Shown here: positions 1-9,648 of the stretch, one piece after another
How the letters are laid out: the number at the start of each line of letters is the position of its first letter
Position numbering within the stretch: position 1 is the stretch's first letter
From: Brevibacterium sediminis
GTDB taxonomy: Bacteria; Actinomycetota; Actinomycetes; Actinomycetales; Brevibacteriaceae
Length of the DNA stretch: 64,000 nucleotides
Assembly (NCBI RefSeq): GCF_013623905.1
Contig: NZ_JABKDD010000005.1
Span: 213,934-277,933, forward strand
Direction of reading: 5' to 3'
Notes under the pieces: model-generated
Databases searched by the model: none
What the model was told of the DNA's origin: nothing
What the model saw: only the letters and a program-made list of their open reading frames with translations
Made by a program: the position numbers and the translations under genes

Positions 1-4
1 ATTG

Positions 5-1207
5 TCAAGCAGCAACCGGGGTCTTTGCCTCGTAGAGGGCCCCGGTCTTGACCATCTCGAACAGAACGTTGAGCCGGCGACGAGCCAGGCACATCACCGC
101 CGCATTATGCCGCTTCCCCTCATCTCGCTTCCGGTCGTAATAGGCCTTCGACAACGGGTCATGACACGACGCAACCCACGCCGAGTGGAACAGGGCGTTC
201 TTCAACCGTTTGTTGCCCGCCTTTGACGGGAACTCACCCCTGATTGATGTCCCCGACCGCCGCGTCACCGGTGCGATCCCGGCATACGCCGCCAAGTGTC
301 AGGCAGTTTTGAACGTATTGAAATCACCGGCTGCCAGGAGGATCTGGGACGCGGTCTTAACGCCGACTCCCGGCATGGACGTTAAGACCTGAAGAAGAGG
401 GAGCGAATCAGCCAACTCCTCAGCTTCAGCCTCGATCTCTTTACGCTCAGCTTTCAACGCCTTGATCCTGGCAGCATGCCGCGGCACCACCGACTCCGAC
501 GCCTCGCTCCCGGGCACGGTCACCGTCTGCTCGGCCAGGGCGTCAAAGATCGCATCAATCAGGGCCGACGGGTCTTTACGGGTGTGGTTCTTCGCCCACC
601 GCTTCACCCCCGACTTCCCCGCCGTGCGCAGACCCGCGGGACCGCGGTACCGGATCAGCAGATCCAGCACGATCGTCCTGGTCACGACAGTGCCTTTGAA
701 GACCCGTTCCAGTGCCGGGTGGATCTGCAGCAACAAGGACCGCAACCGGTTGATCACCCTCGTCGTGTCGTGCGCGAGGTCCTCATCCGTGCCGGCCAAC
801 ACTTTGAGGTTAGCCAGCACAACCGATTCCCTATCTACCGAGCGTAGCGTGTGCGGCATCGTGCGCGCGGTGTCGGCGATGATGAACGCATCCCTAGCAT
901 CCGTCTTCGCCTGCCCCGGATACAGATCGGCTGCTTTGCGCATCGCCAACCCCGGAAGATAGGCGATATCGGCACCACAATCCCGGGCGACCGCGACGGG
1001 AAGCGCACCGATCGTGTTCGGCTGATCAACAATGACGAGCACACGACCGAACCCGTCCTGCAACCTCGTGATCACGTCCCGAAGCGCGGTCTCATCCTGC
1101 GCCAGTTCGTGGTCGAAAACCCGCTCACCTGCCGGATCGAGTCCGCAACCGTGATGGCTGGTCTTGCCGACGTCGAGGCCGAACCAGACGTCGTATTCAG
1201 TGTTCAT
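5..1207 (-). pseudogene. IS110-family transposase, interrupted by an in-frame TGA
   Basis: DEDD-type transposase/recombinase of the IS110 family, which moves the element without the usual terminal inverted repeats. The N-terminal half (ATG at 1207) carries the RuvC-like part, with FGLDVGK near the start and KTDARDAFIIADT around residue 100. The C-terminal half carries the Transposase_20 segment, with SMPGVGVKTA followed by AAYAGIAPVTRRSGTSIRGE. The two halves lie in one frame: codons read K-T-A-TGA-H-L-A-A-Y, the stop at 299-301 falling inside a motif that is normally continuous. Without it the protein would be about 400 aa, normal for the family. A single base change (for example GGA to TGA) would explain the break. 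The element is therefore probably dead or recently inactivated, unless the stop is read through. The right-hand noncoding part extends beyond 1207. Confidence 0.88.
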
Positions 1208-1440
1208 GACAGTCCTCCTCGACCATCCAAACCAGTGGCCGCAGGTTTGTCATGACACCCGATGCTGGCACCCACGTTACGACGAGACCTCAGTTCAACT
1301 GGGCCGAGCCCCTATCAGCAGTCAACGCGCGTCCTGGATTCCTGGCGGCAACACCCCCCCCCGGATCATTAATGACAGGGCAAATCAGCCATACCAGGAC
1401 CAGCGACCAGACCCCGTGCGGGGCCTACGAATAAATATAG
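1208..1440 (-). other. IS110 noncoding end, candidate bridge-RNA region
   Basis: About 230 bp upstream of the transposase start, without a convincing ORF. IS110-group elements keep a noncoding end here that encodes the structured bridge RNA guiding target and donor choice. Read on the minus strand it holds GC-rich hairpin material (GGCCCC-GCAC-GGGGTC near 1417-1434), a run of nine G (C at 1354-1362) and TTGACTGCTGATAGGGGCTC near 1310-1330. No terminal repeat marks the edge, so the right boundary is a guess. The RNA itself is inferred from family knowledge and position only. Confidence 0.35.
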
Positions 1441-1476
1441 GGGCACCCCCCCAATGTTCGATTCGGCCAATGCAAA

Positions 1477-1677
1477 GTGGCGTGGACTCTTGCGTACCTG
1501 CATGGCAATTCGGCGCTCTTCTATTCCTACCCCGGCGCCCAGGTGCACCACCTCGGACATGCAGGGAACACCACAATCGCCTCCAACGAATCCGAGCTGA
1601 AGAATTTCCTAACGGGCATCGCCCTTTCAGGGCCGCGGACGATCGATGTGGATCAGATCGTTCAGGCACTCAAGTGA
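1477..1677 (+). CDS. small orphan ORF, probable C-terminal gene fragment
   Basis: 66 codons from a GTG; the frame is open back to a TAG at 1438-1440. The last half (NTTIASNESELKNFLTGIAL to the end VDQIVQALK) reads like a real, mostly polar protein C-terminus rather than a shadow ORF. There is no clear ribosome binding site or promoter. The gene sits between the IS110 noncoding end and the convergent PucR gene, so it may be the tail of a gene cut by the element. Family not recognised and function unknown. Confidence 0.3.
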   Translation: MAWTLAYLHGNSALFYSYPGAQVHHLGHAGNTTIASNESELKNFLTGIALSGPRTIDVDQIVQALK

Positions 1678-1698
1678 GAGACTGGCGGCATTGCGGGC

Positions 1699-3447
1699 TT
1701 AGGCCGTTGGCGGGCGACCTGGCCCAGCTCGCTCAGCTGATCTCTCCGCATGCCCTGCAGTCAGCTGCGGGTCGATGCGCAGCAGTAGCTGCGCGGCGAA
1801 ACGCGCATCCGCATCCTCGAGATCCAGATCAGCGATCTCGGCCAGACGTCGCAGACGATAGCGCAGAGTGTTCGCATGCACATGGAGGAGATTAGCCGCT
1901 CGGCTGACGTCGCCCATGCACGCCAGCCAGGTGTCGAGGGTGAGCACGAAGTCGGTGCCGTTGTCGAGATCGTAATCGTGCAGCCTGTGGACCGGCCCGG
2001 ACAGCTGGTCACGCCGCAGCGACACCTGATCCCGCAGGTCCAGCAGCAGAGAGTCGACATAGACCTGCGATAGTACAGCCACCGAGGTACCACGATCTCT
2101 CCGATCAAGACCCACGCGCAGGGCTCGACGTGCACCTTCTCTCGCGCTGAGGAGGTCTCGGGAATCCGTGACGATCGGCCCGATCCCGCCGCAGACCCGC
2201 ACGCGTGTTCCGGCCCGGACCACGAGGTCGCCGACGAATCTCCGTGCCTGCTCCTCCCCGTCGTCAACCGATTGGATTGGCAGTATCCCGAAGATGGTGT
2301 CACCTAGCCTCGCCGCACTGGCCTGTGGACGCACCGCCGCGAGATAGACGTTGATGGCGTCGACGATCCGCTGCGCCTCGATGGCTTCGTCCAGCTGCGA
2401 GGTCTCCTCCTGATCCACGCCGAGAGCGAAGACTGCGATATGGGACGATTCGATTCCCAGTCTCCTGATGGCGTACTCGGCGCCGTCGCCGCCGTCGAGG
2501 GCGGTGGCCAGCAGATCCGCTCGCAGACGACGATCCAGGCCGTCACTTGCTCGCAGCCTGAGCATGTGCAGTGCAGCGATCTTGGCCATGTCCCGGAGAA
2601 CTCGTGCCAGCTCCTCATCCATCTCATCGGACAGCGCCGCCCAGATCGAGCCGAGGATCTCGCCTCCGGCACGGACCGCGATCGCCGCCCGATTCTTGAC
2701 GTCGACTCCGTCGACATCGAGCCTGATCGACACCGGCTCGATCGACGAGTACAGCTTCGTGAAGAACCCGGCCGATTGCAGCCTGCGGGTATATTCGACG
2801 GGCACCTGACGGTCGAGGATCGTTTCGATGCGCGGTCCGTCCGCGGTGTCCTGGCCCGAGGAGAAGGCGAGCACCCGCGAATTGCGGTCCTCGATCGTGA
2901 TCGGGGCATCCAGCAGCGAACCGATGGCATTGGCCACGGCAAAGAGGTCCCCACCGGGCAGGCCGTCAATGGTTTCGGTGTCGTCGACCCCGCGCGGGTC
3001 GACGAGCAGAGAATTGATGAGGTTGCTCAGCTGCGTCCAGGATGCTCCGGCCACCAGAGTGAACACGGTCATGCCGTATCCGCGAGCGACGTGCGACATG
3101 GTCTCCATCAGGTCACGCGGCCCGCGACCGATGAGCACATTCGCACCCGCTGCGCTCATGCTCCGCAGACATCGCCGGACGTCGATCGCATCGGACAGAC
3201 CGATACCCAGAACGATCGCTCCGGCCGGGATGACCTGATCATCGTGAGGATCGAAGGCAACCACCCCAGTCACGGCCTGATGCGGGTCATCGATCGCGGT
3301 GAGCGGGTTGAGCAGAGTCGAGCCGAGGTCATCGAGGACCCGTTCGAGAGTGAGCTGGGACGAAAGTCGCGGCAGCGGCCCACGCGGGGGCAGAGGCACT
3401 GGCGAAGCCTGGGTACGACGCGACTGTGCGGAGAGATCAGGCACCAT
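1699..3447 (-). CDS. PucR-family transcriptional regulator
   Basis: 582-aa cytoplasmic regulator. Order of parts: an N-terminal PucR-type sensing region (residues about 25-160), a middle GGDEF-like/CdaR segment, and a C-terminal PucR helix-turn-helix around residues 515-550 (GDVSRAANLLHVHANTLRYR). Such proteins usually activate purine, amino-acid or amide catabolic genes when a pathway metabolite is present. Its nearest neighbours are the decayed hydrolase/amidase genes on the same strand and, beyond the TetR gene, the peptide transporter, so one of these may be its target (inference). The ATG at 3447 lies 6 nt after a TAGGAT -10 box, suggesting a leaderless transcript. The gene is intact. 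Confidence 0.85.
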   Translation of the reverse strand: MVPDLSAQSRRTQASPVPLPPRGPLPRLSSQLTLERVLDDLGSTLLNPLTAIDDPHQAVTGVVAFDPHDDQVIPAGAIVLGIGLSDAIDVRRCLRSMSAAGANVLIGRGPRDLMETMSHVARGYGMTVFTLVAGASWTQLSNLINSLLVDPRGVDDTETIDGLPGGDLFAVANAIGSLLDAPITIEDRNSRVLAFSSGQDTADGPRIETILDRQVPVEYTRRLQSAGFFTKLYSSIEPVSIRLDVDGVDVKNRAAIAVRAGGEILGSIWAALSDEMDEELARVLRDMAKIAALHMLRLRASDGLDRRLRADLLATALDGGDGAEYAIRRLGIESSHIAVFALGVDQEETSQLDEAIEAQRIVDAINVYLAAVRPQASAARLGDTIFGILPIQSVDDGEEQARRFVGDLVVRAGTRVRVCGGIGPIVTDSRDLLSAREGARRALRVGLDRRDRGTSVAVLSQVYVDSLLLDLRDQVSLRRDQLSGPVHRLHDYDLDNGTDFVLTLDTWLACMGDVSRAANLLHVHANTLRYRLRRLAEIADLDLEDADARFAAQLLLRIDPQLTAGHAERSAERAGPGRPPTA

Positions 3448-3453
3448 TGGTCC

Positions 3454-3459
3454 ATCCTA
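3454..3459 (-). promoter_or_regulatory. candidate -10 box for leaderless pucR-type gene
   Basis: On the minus strand TAGGAT is followed by six bases and then the ATG at 3447, so transcription would begin at or next to the start codon. No Shine-Dalgarno sequence is present. A -35 match is weak. Confidence 0.45.
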
Positions 3460-3510
3460 GTGCGTGTGCCGCCGCTGGACAGCCGAGTTCAGTCTCGGTC
3501 GTCTTCTGAC

Positions 3511-4415
3511 TCATCGACCGTATATCCGCTCGATAACCTCGTCGATCGATGCGATGACTGCATTCGGCTGTTCATGAGTCATCGCATGGCCAGCACCTGG
3601 GACGAGTCTCAGTCGGGCATTCGGCATCGATGCCGCGAATTCCTCTGCTGCGGCGTTCTGGCGGTCTCTCATGCGCGCCTCCCATCTGGCGTGCCGCCGG
3701 GTGCCCTGCAGCACGACCGCCGGGACTACTGGACCGCCCTGACGTTCGAGGTGCCGCAGCAGGGGCAGCGACGACACGATCTCCTGAGCTTCGCGTCGTC
3801 CCGCTCGCGCGCTTCGAGGCGCGGTTAGGTCCCTCCGTCCATGTCGGCGGCGGCAATCTCCGGGGACTCTCCTTCGGGCAGCAGACCACGCTTGAATGCA
3901 TGCGTACGCCGCAACCTGAACAGCAGGGAGTTGACCCCGAACGCCGCTACGTTGAGCACCGTCATCGCGCCGGACACCACGGTCGCCGAGGTGGCGTCGA
4001 TGAGGACGAGACCGGTAGTTCGACTGCAATGCAGGCTGGCGAAGACTCGGACGATCGGGCCTCCCCAGCTGTGGCCGACGAGCAGTACCGGACCGGTCTC
4101 GCCGAGAGCATCGAGCACCTGAGTGAGATCATCGACGATGCGCTCCAGCGTTGGTCGCGAGTCAGCAGCATCACTGCCTCCGACGCCGGCTCGGTCATAG
4201 GCGATGGTCCGGTATCGCGAACTGAGTTCGCGCTGAATGTGATTCCACTGAGAAGCGGCCGAGCCCATGCCGGCCTCGAAGACCACCAGGGGGCCGTCTC
4301 CGGTTCCCGCTCGTACGACGCGTATGCGTCGGCCGCCGTCGATGCTGACGAACTCCTCGTCGAGACCGCTTCCGGGGTCGAGCGAACGGTCGGTCGGTCA
4401 ATTGCCTCGTATCAT
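3511..4415 (-). pseudogene. alpha/beta hydrolase, decayed
   Basis: Alpha/beta-hydrolase fold enzyme with two lesions. The natural start is the ATG at 4415, overlapping the amidase stop (ATGA) behind a GGAGAAAT ribosome site, but its sixth codon is TGA (4398-4400). Downstream the same frame encodes FEAGMGSAASQWNHIQ, AYDRAGVGGSD and the nucleophile elbow GHSWGG. That frame ends at 3825 (ADMDGGT-stop). The C-terminal part continues in another frame from about 3830, with VVPAVVLQGTRR, the His-loop GAGHAMTHEQP and the end EVIERIYGR at 3511, so a frameshift lies near 3825-3835. No other good start exists between the TGA and GTG 4286. Last gene of the TetR-amidase-hydrolase operon; substrate unknown. 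Confidence 0.8.
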
Positions 4416-5880
4416 TCCGATTTCTCCTTCAGGTGCGCGTCAGGCACTGCGCCACCACCACGCCCCTGTGGTTCGGGCGGGACGTTCTCGTCCCATCTCT
4501 GCACGTCTTCAAGCTGCTTCGCCACCGCCACAACCGCGGCGTCCTCCTGATGCCGACCGACAATCTGCACTCCCATCGGCAGCCCGCTGGGCGTGAAGCC
4601 CGCCGGCACCGAAACGGCCGGCTGACCCGTAAGATTCGCCCATGGTGTGTGGCAGGACCACTCGAGCATCAGGCCGAGCACTCCGTCGGCGCCGTCGGCA
4701 GTGAAATGCCCGATCGGCACCGGGGGTGCCGTCGTCGTCGGCGTCAATGCCGCATCGAACTCGTTCAGAGCGACCAGGAATGAGCTCGCATAGGCCGCCT
4801 GCATCGCTTGGGCCAGAGCCAGGTCCGCGGCAGAGAGACGCTTCCCGGAGGCGACGAGGTACCGGGTGAAATCCGTCCGTGTCGCTCGACGCCGCTCCGG
4901 CACCGCCTGCTCCACTGCCGCCGACACCGTCGCTGCGAACGTCGCTGTGAAGGACCGGATCAGCTCCTCATCGAATCCCGCCGGGATGGCGATCTCGGCG
5001 ACGTCGTGGCCGGCCTCGCGCAGGACCGCGGCCGTACGGTGAGCGGCCGCGACGATCTCGGGATCCGTGGACACGGAGGAGACTCCGCTCTCGGTCCACA
5101 TCGCGATCCTCAGCCGCCGGCTCGCCCTCTGTCTGACCGCCTCGGAGATTGGGGTCGAATGGGGCTAACCGTAGAGATCACCCGGTTGGGAATGCGCCAT
5201 CGCCTCGAGTCCGATCACCAGATCGTCGACCGTGCGCGCGATCGGCCCCTCTGTGCCTGAGGCGAAGAACGTCGAGCGTGGTGCGGTGCTGATGAGGCCT
5301 CTGCTGGGTTTGAGGCCCACGAGGTTGCAGGTGGCGGCGGGGGGGGGGTGCGGATCGACCCGGCACTGTCACTGCCGTGGGCCAGCGGGAGCAGACGAGC
5401 CGCAACAGCACCGACGGCACCGCTCGCATAGCGTCCGAGGTCGTACGGTGTCACGCTCGGCCGACCGGTCAGCTCTCCGTCGGTGAAGCACGCGGCACCG
5501 AACTCCGGGGCACTCGTCTTCCCGAGAAGCACCACACCCGCGGATCGCAGCCTGGCAACAGTCGAGTCATCGGTCGGCGGAACAGTGTCCGAAAGAGCTC
5601 GAGTGCCGAACGTGGTGCGCACTCCGGCCGTGGCGAAGAGATCCTTGATCGCCAACGGCAGTCCCGTTAGGCGATCACCCTCACCCGCCGCCAGCCGCGC
5701 GTCTGCCCGAGCCGCCTCGGTCAAAGATACCTCGGGACAGACGGTCGTGAAGGCTCCGAGGCGACCGTCCAGTCGCTCGATGCGCTCAAGGTAGTGCCGC
5801 GTCAGCTCATATGAGCTCACCTTCCGGCGCCGCAGCGCGTCCAGTTGGGCACCGGCGCTCAGCTCATGCAGCTCAGTCAT
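4412..5880 (-). pseudogene. amidase (amidase signature family), decayed
   Basis: Amidase-signature enzyme that would hydrolyse a carboxamide. The N-terminus from ATG 5880 is intact: KDLF with the catalytic Lys, GKTSAPEFG, and GSDSAGSIRTP holding the Ser-cisSer-Lys region. The frame then breaks in a run of ten G (5339-5348, C on the coding strand). In a second frame the protein resumes with AATCNLVGLKPSRG and GTEGPIARTVDDL up to DLYG, then an in-frame TAG (5163-5165), after which the same frame continues to MWTESGVSSVSTDPEIV and the C-terminus at 4412. The two lesions make a functional product unlikely. The start overlaps the TetR stop (ATGA) and its end overlaps the hydrolase start, so all three formed one operon. 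Confidence 0.85.
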
Positions 5881-6452
5881 CGCGTCGGGCCTCCCTGAGT
5901 CGCCACGGCCGTGATGGTGTCCGCGAGCAGATCGAGCTCGCTCGGAGTCATGGCCTGCCTGCCGATGAGCCGTTTGTGTATGAGCGGCCCCTCCGCCAGC
6001 CCCTGCAGCAGGGCCAGATCGGGCAGTTCTGTGATTTCGCCTCGTCGCAGGGCCCGGGTCACGGCCTCGGTGAGTGGCTGCGAGCGATGTTTCGCCGTGT
6101 TCAGGAATGTGACCTCGGCTTCGGGGTCCTTAGGCAGCTCGGCGAGAAATCCGACGAGGCCTTCCGTCCACGGTGCGCGCCAGCTTCTCGAGAGATCGTC
6201 GAGGAAGTGGCGGAGATCCTCGCGCAGATCGCCGGTGTCACGCGACGTCACGGGAGGCAGATGGGCCGCGAGGACCTCGGCGACCAGCTGTGCCTTCGTC
6301 GTCCAGCGACGATAGACATCGGACCGGTGGGCACCGGCTCGTGTGGCGACCTCGGACATTGACAGCGCATCGAAGCCGCCTTCTGCGAGGAGGTCCCACC
6401 CAGACTCCAACAGTCGCTTCTCCAGGGAAGGGTCTTTCGGACGAGCCAACAC
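5877..6452 (-). CDS. TetR-family transcriptional repressor
   Basis: 191-aa TetR-type regulator with a GTG start at 6452 behind AGCAGG. The N-terminal helix-turn-helix is at residues about 25-55 (MSEVATRAGAHRSDVYRRW), followed by a C-terminal ligand and dimer domain of the TetR_C type. It is the first gene of an operon with the amidase and hydrolase pseudogenes (4-nt ATGA overlap) and faces the divergently transcribed peptide ABC transporter across 293 bp. Autorepression and control of either neighbour are the normal expectation. It has outlived its likely downstream targets, which may point to a role on the transporter side (inference). Confidence 0.85.
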   Translation of the reverse strand: MLARPKDPSLEKRLLESGWDLLAEGGFDALSMSEVATRAGAHRSDVYRRWTTKAQLVAEVLAAHLPPVTSRDTGDLREDLRHFLDDLSRSWRAPWTEGLVGFLAELPKDPEAEVTFLNTAKHRSQPLTEAVTRALRRGEITELPDLALLQGLAEGPLIHKRLIGRQAMTPSELDLLADTITAVATQGGPTR

Positions 6453-6745
6453 GTACCTGCTTTCACTACATCATGTTGCGTCAAAGACTAGACGGCCTCT
6501 GACATACAATTCAATAGAAGACAGTGTTTTCCCGACCCTATGCGCAGTCCAAGACTCGGTAGGGCTACACACTGTAGCGGAATCCTCCGCATCGGATCCG
6601 CGTGCTCCCACGGTGCCGCCCCCATCCATTGGCCACTCGGACAAACTCAGCGAAGCATCGCTGGGCGATTCGACGAGGTGGTGGCAATGGTCACCTTGGA
6701 ATACTCATGTCTGGAGGTTCTCACCGACTCAGCGAGGAGGGTGGA
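6453..6745. promoter_or_regulatory. divergent TetR / ABC-transporter intergenic region
   Basis: 293 bp without a supported gene. It must hold the promoters for the TetR operon and the dpp-like operon. A short inverted repeat CTACA-CAC-TGTAG (6565-6577) and the palindrome CGGATCCG (near 6594) are the only symmetric elements I see; neither is strong enough to call an operator. Confidence 0.4.
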
Positions 6746-7768
6746 GTGACAGGACAATCACCGACGACCATACGAACGGCTCCCGGTCGGGCGCGTCCGA
6801 CACGCGCTTCGGCTCTCGTCAGCCATCCGCTGACGACGTATCTGCTGCGCAGATTCGGCTACATCCTCATCTCCCTGTTCGTTCTGGTCACGATCTCGTT
6901 CCTGCTCGTCCAACTGATTCCCGGCGACCCGGCTCGAGCCTCGGCGGGAGAGTCCGCTCCCCCGGAAGCCGTCGAGGCCAGACGAATCGAACTCGGGCTC
7001 GACAAACCGCTCGTCATCCAATACCTGGTGTTCTGGAGAGGTCTCTTCGCCGGGGACCTCGGTGATTCGATCAGTCTGCGCATCCCGGTCATCGACGTCA
7101 TCACCGGACGAGCACCGGCGACGCTCGAACTCGCCTTCATCGCCGTGGCCATCGCACTCGTCTCGGCCGTGTGCCTCGGGCTCATGTTCGGCGCACTCAC
7201 CCGCTCGGGCCGCCGGTACGGCACCGAGGTCGGCTTCACCTCCGTCACCGCCGTCGTCGCCGTGATTCCGGAGTTCCTGGCCGGCATCATCCTCGTCTAC
7301 CTCTTCGCCGTCAGCGTCGAGCTTCTGCCCGTAGCCGGGCGCACGGGTCCCGAGTCCTATGTGCTGCCGGTGATCGCTCTGGCGATCGGGCCGTGCGCGG
7401 CCCTGACCAGGATCGTCCGCGCCGAGACCCTGACGGTTCTGCGCCAGGACTACATCCGAACCGCACGCTCGAAGCGGATGTCACCGGTCCGTCTCTATGG
7501 CCGACACGTGCTGCCGAATCTCCTCACCTCGACCCTGACGATCTCCGGCCTACTCCTGGGCGGAATGATCGCCGGAACCGTGCTCGTCGAGTCCATCTTC
7601 GCGTGGCCGGGTCTGGGCGGGGTCATCGTCGACTCCATCCAGGGCAAGGACTATCCGCTCATCCAGGCGATCGTCATCTTCTACGGACTCGTCGTTCTAC
7701 TCATCAACCTCGTTGTCGACGTGGCTCTCATCCTCCTCGATCCTCGCACCACATTGGACGCTTCATGA
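6746..7768 (+). CDS. peptide ABC transporter permease, DppB type
   Basis: 340-aa inner-membrane permease of the DppB/OppB family. I chose GTG 6746 because GAGGAGG stands just upstream; the longer open frame before it is low-quality sequence. Features in order: a first membrane span at about residues 34-56 (ISLFVLVTISFLLVQLIPGD, the family signature), a periplasmic loop, and five further spans with the EAA-type cytoplasmic loop (RTARSKRMSPVRLYGRHVLPN) that contacts the ATPase. It would import di- or oligopeptides, or related ligands, with the fused permease/ATPase downstream. The stop overlaps the next start (ATGA). First gene of the operon. Confidence 0.88.
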   Translation: MTGQSPTTIRTAPGRARPTRASALVSHPLTTYLLRRFGYILISLFVLVTISFLLVQLIPGDPARASAGESAPPEAVEARRIELGLDKPLVIQYLVFWRGLFAGDLGDSISLRIPVIDVITGRAPATLELAFIAVAIALVSAVCLGLMFGALTRSGRRYGTEVGFTSVTAVVAVIPEFLAGIILVYLFAVSVELLPVAGRTGPESYVLPVIALAIGPCAALTRIVRAETLTVLRQDYIRTARSKRMSPVRLYGRHVLPNLLTSTLTISGLLLGGMIAGTVLVESIFAWPGLGGVIVDSIQGKDYPLIQAIVIFYGLVVLLINLVVDVALILLDPRTTLDAS

Positions 7769-9648
7769 CCACTTCCCGCAGGCTTCTGGCCGCTCTGCGC
7801 ACACCGCTGGGAGCACTCGCCGTCCTCGCGTGCTCGGCGCTGCTCTTCCTCGTCGTCTTCGGTCCTCTCCTCTGGGGCTCTTCGGCCGCAGCCACGGACA
7901 CAACCGCGATCGCTCAGGGCACGAGTCCGGAGCATCCGTTCGGCACCGACGGCAGCGGTCGCGACATCCTCCTGCGCACCCTCGTCGCCGCTCGCCTGTC
8001 CGTGACGATGGCCCTGGCCGCCACCGCTGTCGGCGTCTGCGCGGGAATCATCGTCGGACTGCTCCCACTCATCCTCGGCGGCAGAATCGGGAGGTGGATC
8101 GTCGCGGGCATCAACATCGGCGTCGCCTTCCCCGGGCTGCTGCTGGCCATCTCCTTCTCGGTCATTCTCGGACAGAGCGGATTCGCAGCGACTCTGGCGA
8201 TCGCGCTTGCCATGGTTCCGTCATACGGGCGACTCACCCATAACCTCGCCGCCTCGGTCTGGGGGCGTGACTTCATCTCCGCGGCCCATGTGCTCGGCGT
8301 CCCGGTCTGGAAGACGGTGCTCCGGCACGTCCTGCCCAATGTCCGCGACCCGCTCATCGTCAACGCCGCAGTCACCGCGGGCAACGCCCTGGTCTCATTC
8401 GCGGGGCTGTCGTTCCTGGGCCTGGGCATCCAAGTGCCCCAGTACGATTGGGGGCGGATGCTCAGCGAAGGCATGAGCCGCATGTTCGTCAATCCCGCAG
8501 CTGCCCTGGTTCCGGGCGCGGCGATCATCCTCGCAGGGCTCACCTTCGTCCTCCTCGGCGAAGTCCTGGGGGTCGCCCTCGGCACCGGAAACCACGGCTC
8601 GGTCATCGCCAGATTCCACCGTCGCCTGAGGGCGCGCGGAGCAGCCGATCCAACCGCAGCCTCCGCCCCTGTCACCGACACCGCAGGTGTCAGTGCAGAC
8701 ACGCCCGGCGCGAGCACCGTCTCTCCCCGCCACGGCAAGGGGGCAAGTTCCCACCCTGAGACCGCGGTGTGCTCCGTGCGCAATCTGCGGGTGAGCGCGC
8801 CCGGGCCCAAGGGTGAGCCGAACGACCTCGTCAGAGGAGTGTCCTTCGATATCGGCCGCGGAGAGATCGTCGGCATCGTCGGCGAGTCCGGTTCCGGCAA
8901 GAGCCTGACCCTCATGTCCCTTGCTGGCCTCATCGAATCCCCGCTGCATGTGAGCGCCGATGCCGCCCATTTCGACGGGGAGGACCTCACCCTGCGGGCG
9001 GACGGGCACCCGAGACGGCTGGACCGGCATTTCGGTGAGAAGTTGGCCATGGTGTTCCAGGATCCGATGTCCTCGCTCAACCCCGCCCTGCACGTCGGCG
9101 CGCAGGTGGCCGAGACCGGCCGGCTGCACCTCGGGCTGAACCGAGCCCAGGCCCGGGATCGCGCCATCGGTCGGTTGGAGGACGTGCGCATTCCCGAGGC
9201 TCGCCGTCGCTTCGGGCAGTATCCGCACGAGTTCTCCGGCGGTATGCGTCAGCGCGCGATGATCGCTGCCGGGCTCATGGGCACGCCGTCTCTCATCCTC
9301 GCCGATGAGCCGACCACGGCCCTCGACGTCACGGTGCAGGCGGAGATCCTCGCACTCCTGCGCCGGATCAACACGGAGGTGGGGACGTCGATCGTCTTCG
9401 TCTCCCACGACATCGCCGTCGTCACCTCGCTGTGCACGCGCGTCCTCGTCATGTACCGGGGGCATCTGGTGGAGAACGTCTCCGCAGAGGATCTGCGCGC
9501 CGGCCGTGCCGACCATCCCTACACGCGAGCCCTCCTGGCAACGGTTCCGACCATGTCGACGCCCCGGGATGCGCCTCTCGCGTCGATCCCGGACGGCGCG
9601 GATTTCCTCGCCGAGGCATCGGCTCTCGTCGAGAAGGAGGCACCATGA
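7765..9648 (+). CDS. fused DppC permease and DppD ATPase of peptide ABC transporter
   Basis: 627-aa fusion. Residues about 1-285 are a DppC-type permease (HPFGTDGSGRDILLR after the first span; EAA loop with HVLGVPVWKTVLRHVLPN). Residues about 290-335 form a Pro/Ala/Thr-rich linker. Residues about 335-627 form an ABC ATPase with Walker A GESGSGKS near 373-380, Q-loop VFQDPMSSLNP, signature FSGGMRQR, Walker B LILADEPT, the H-loop SHD and the oligopeptide C-terminal extension. The start at 7765 overlaps the upstream stop and the end overlaps dppF, giving a three-gene transcript. DppC-DppD fusions are known in actinobacteria; here the frame is continuous with no sign of error. Confidence 0.88.
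   Translation: MTTSRRLLAALRTPLGALAVLACSALLFLVVFGPLLWGSSAAATDTTAIAQGTSPEHPFGTDGSGRDILLRTLVAARLSVTMALAATAVGVCAGIIVGLLPLILGGRIGRWIVAGINIGVAFPGLLLAISFSVILGQSGFAATLAIALAMVPSYGRLTHNLAASVWGRDFISAAHVLGVPVWKTVLRHVLPNVRDPLIVNAAVTAGNALVSFAGLSFLGLGIQVPQYDWGRMLSEGMSRMFVNPAAALVPGAAIILAGLTFVLLGEVLGVALGTGNHGSVIARFHRRLRARGAADPTAASAPVTDTAGVSADTPGASTVSPRHGKGASSHPETAVCSVRNLRVSAPGPKGEPNDLVRGVSFDIGRGEIVGIVGESGSGKSLTLMSLAGLIESPLHVSADAAHFDGEDLTLRADGHPRRLDRHFGEKLAMVFQDPMSSLNPALHVGAQVAETGRLHLGLNRAQARDRAIGRLEDVRIPEARRRFGQYPHEFSGGMRQRAMIAAGLMGTPSLILADEPTTALDVTVQAEILALLRRINTEVGTSIVFVSHDIAVVTSLCTRVLVMYRGHLVENVSAEDLRAGRADHPYTRALLATVPTMSTPRDAPLASIPDGADFLAEASALVEKEAP

Noticed and set aside
299..301. Selenocysteine or other recoding of the TGA in the IS110 transposase
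   Set aside because: No family member is known to use it and no hairpin of the SECIS type is evident; other genes in the window carry simple nonsense codons of both TAG and TGA type.
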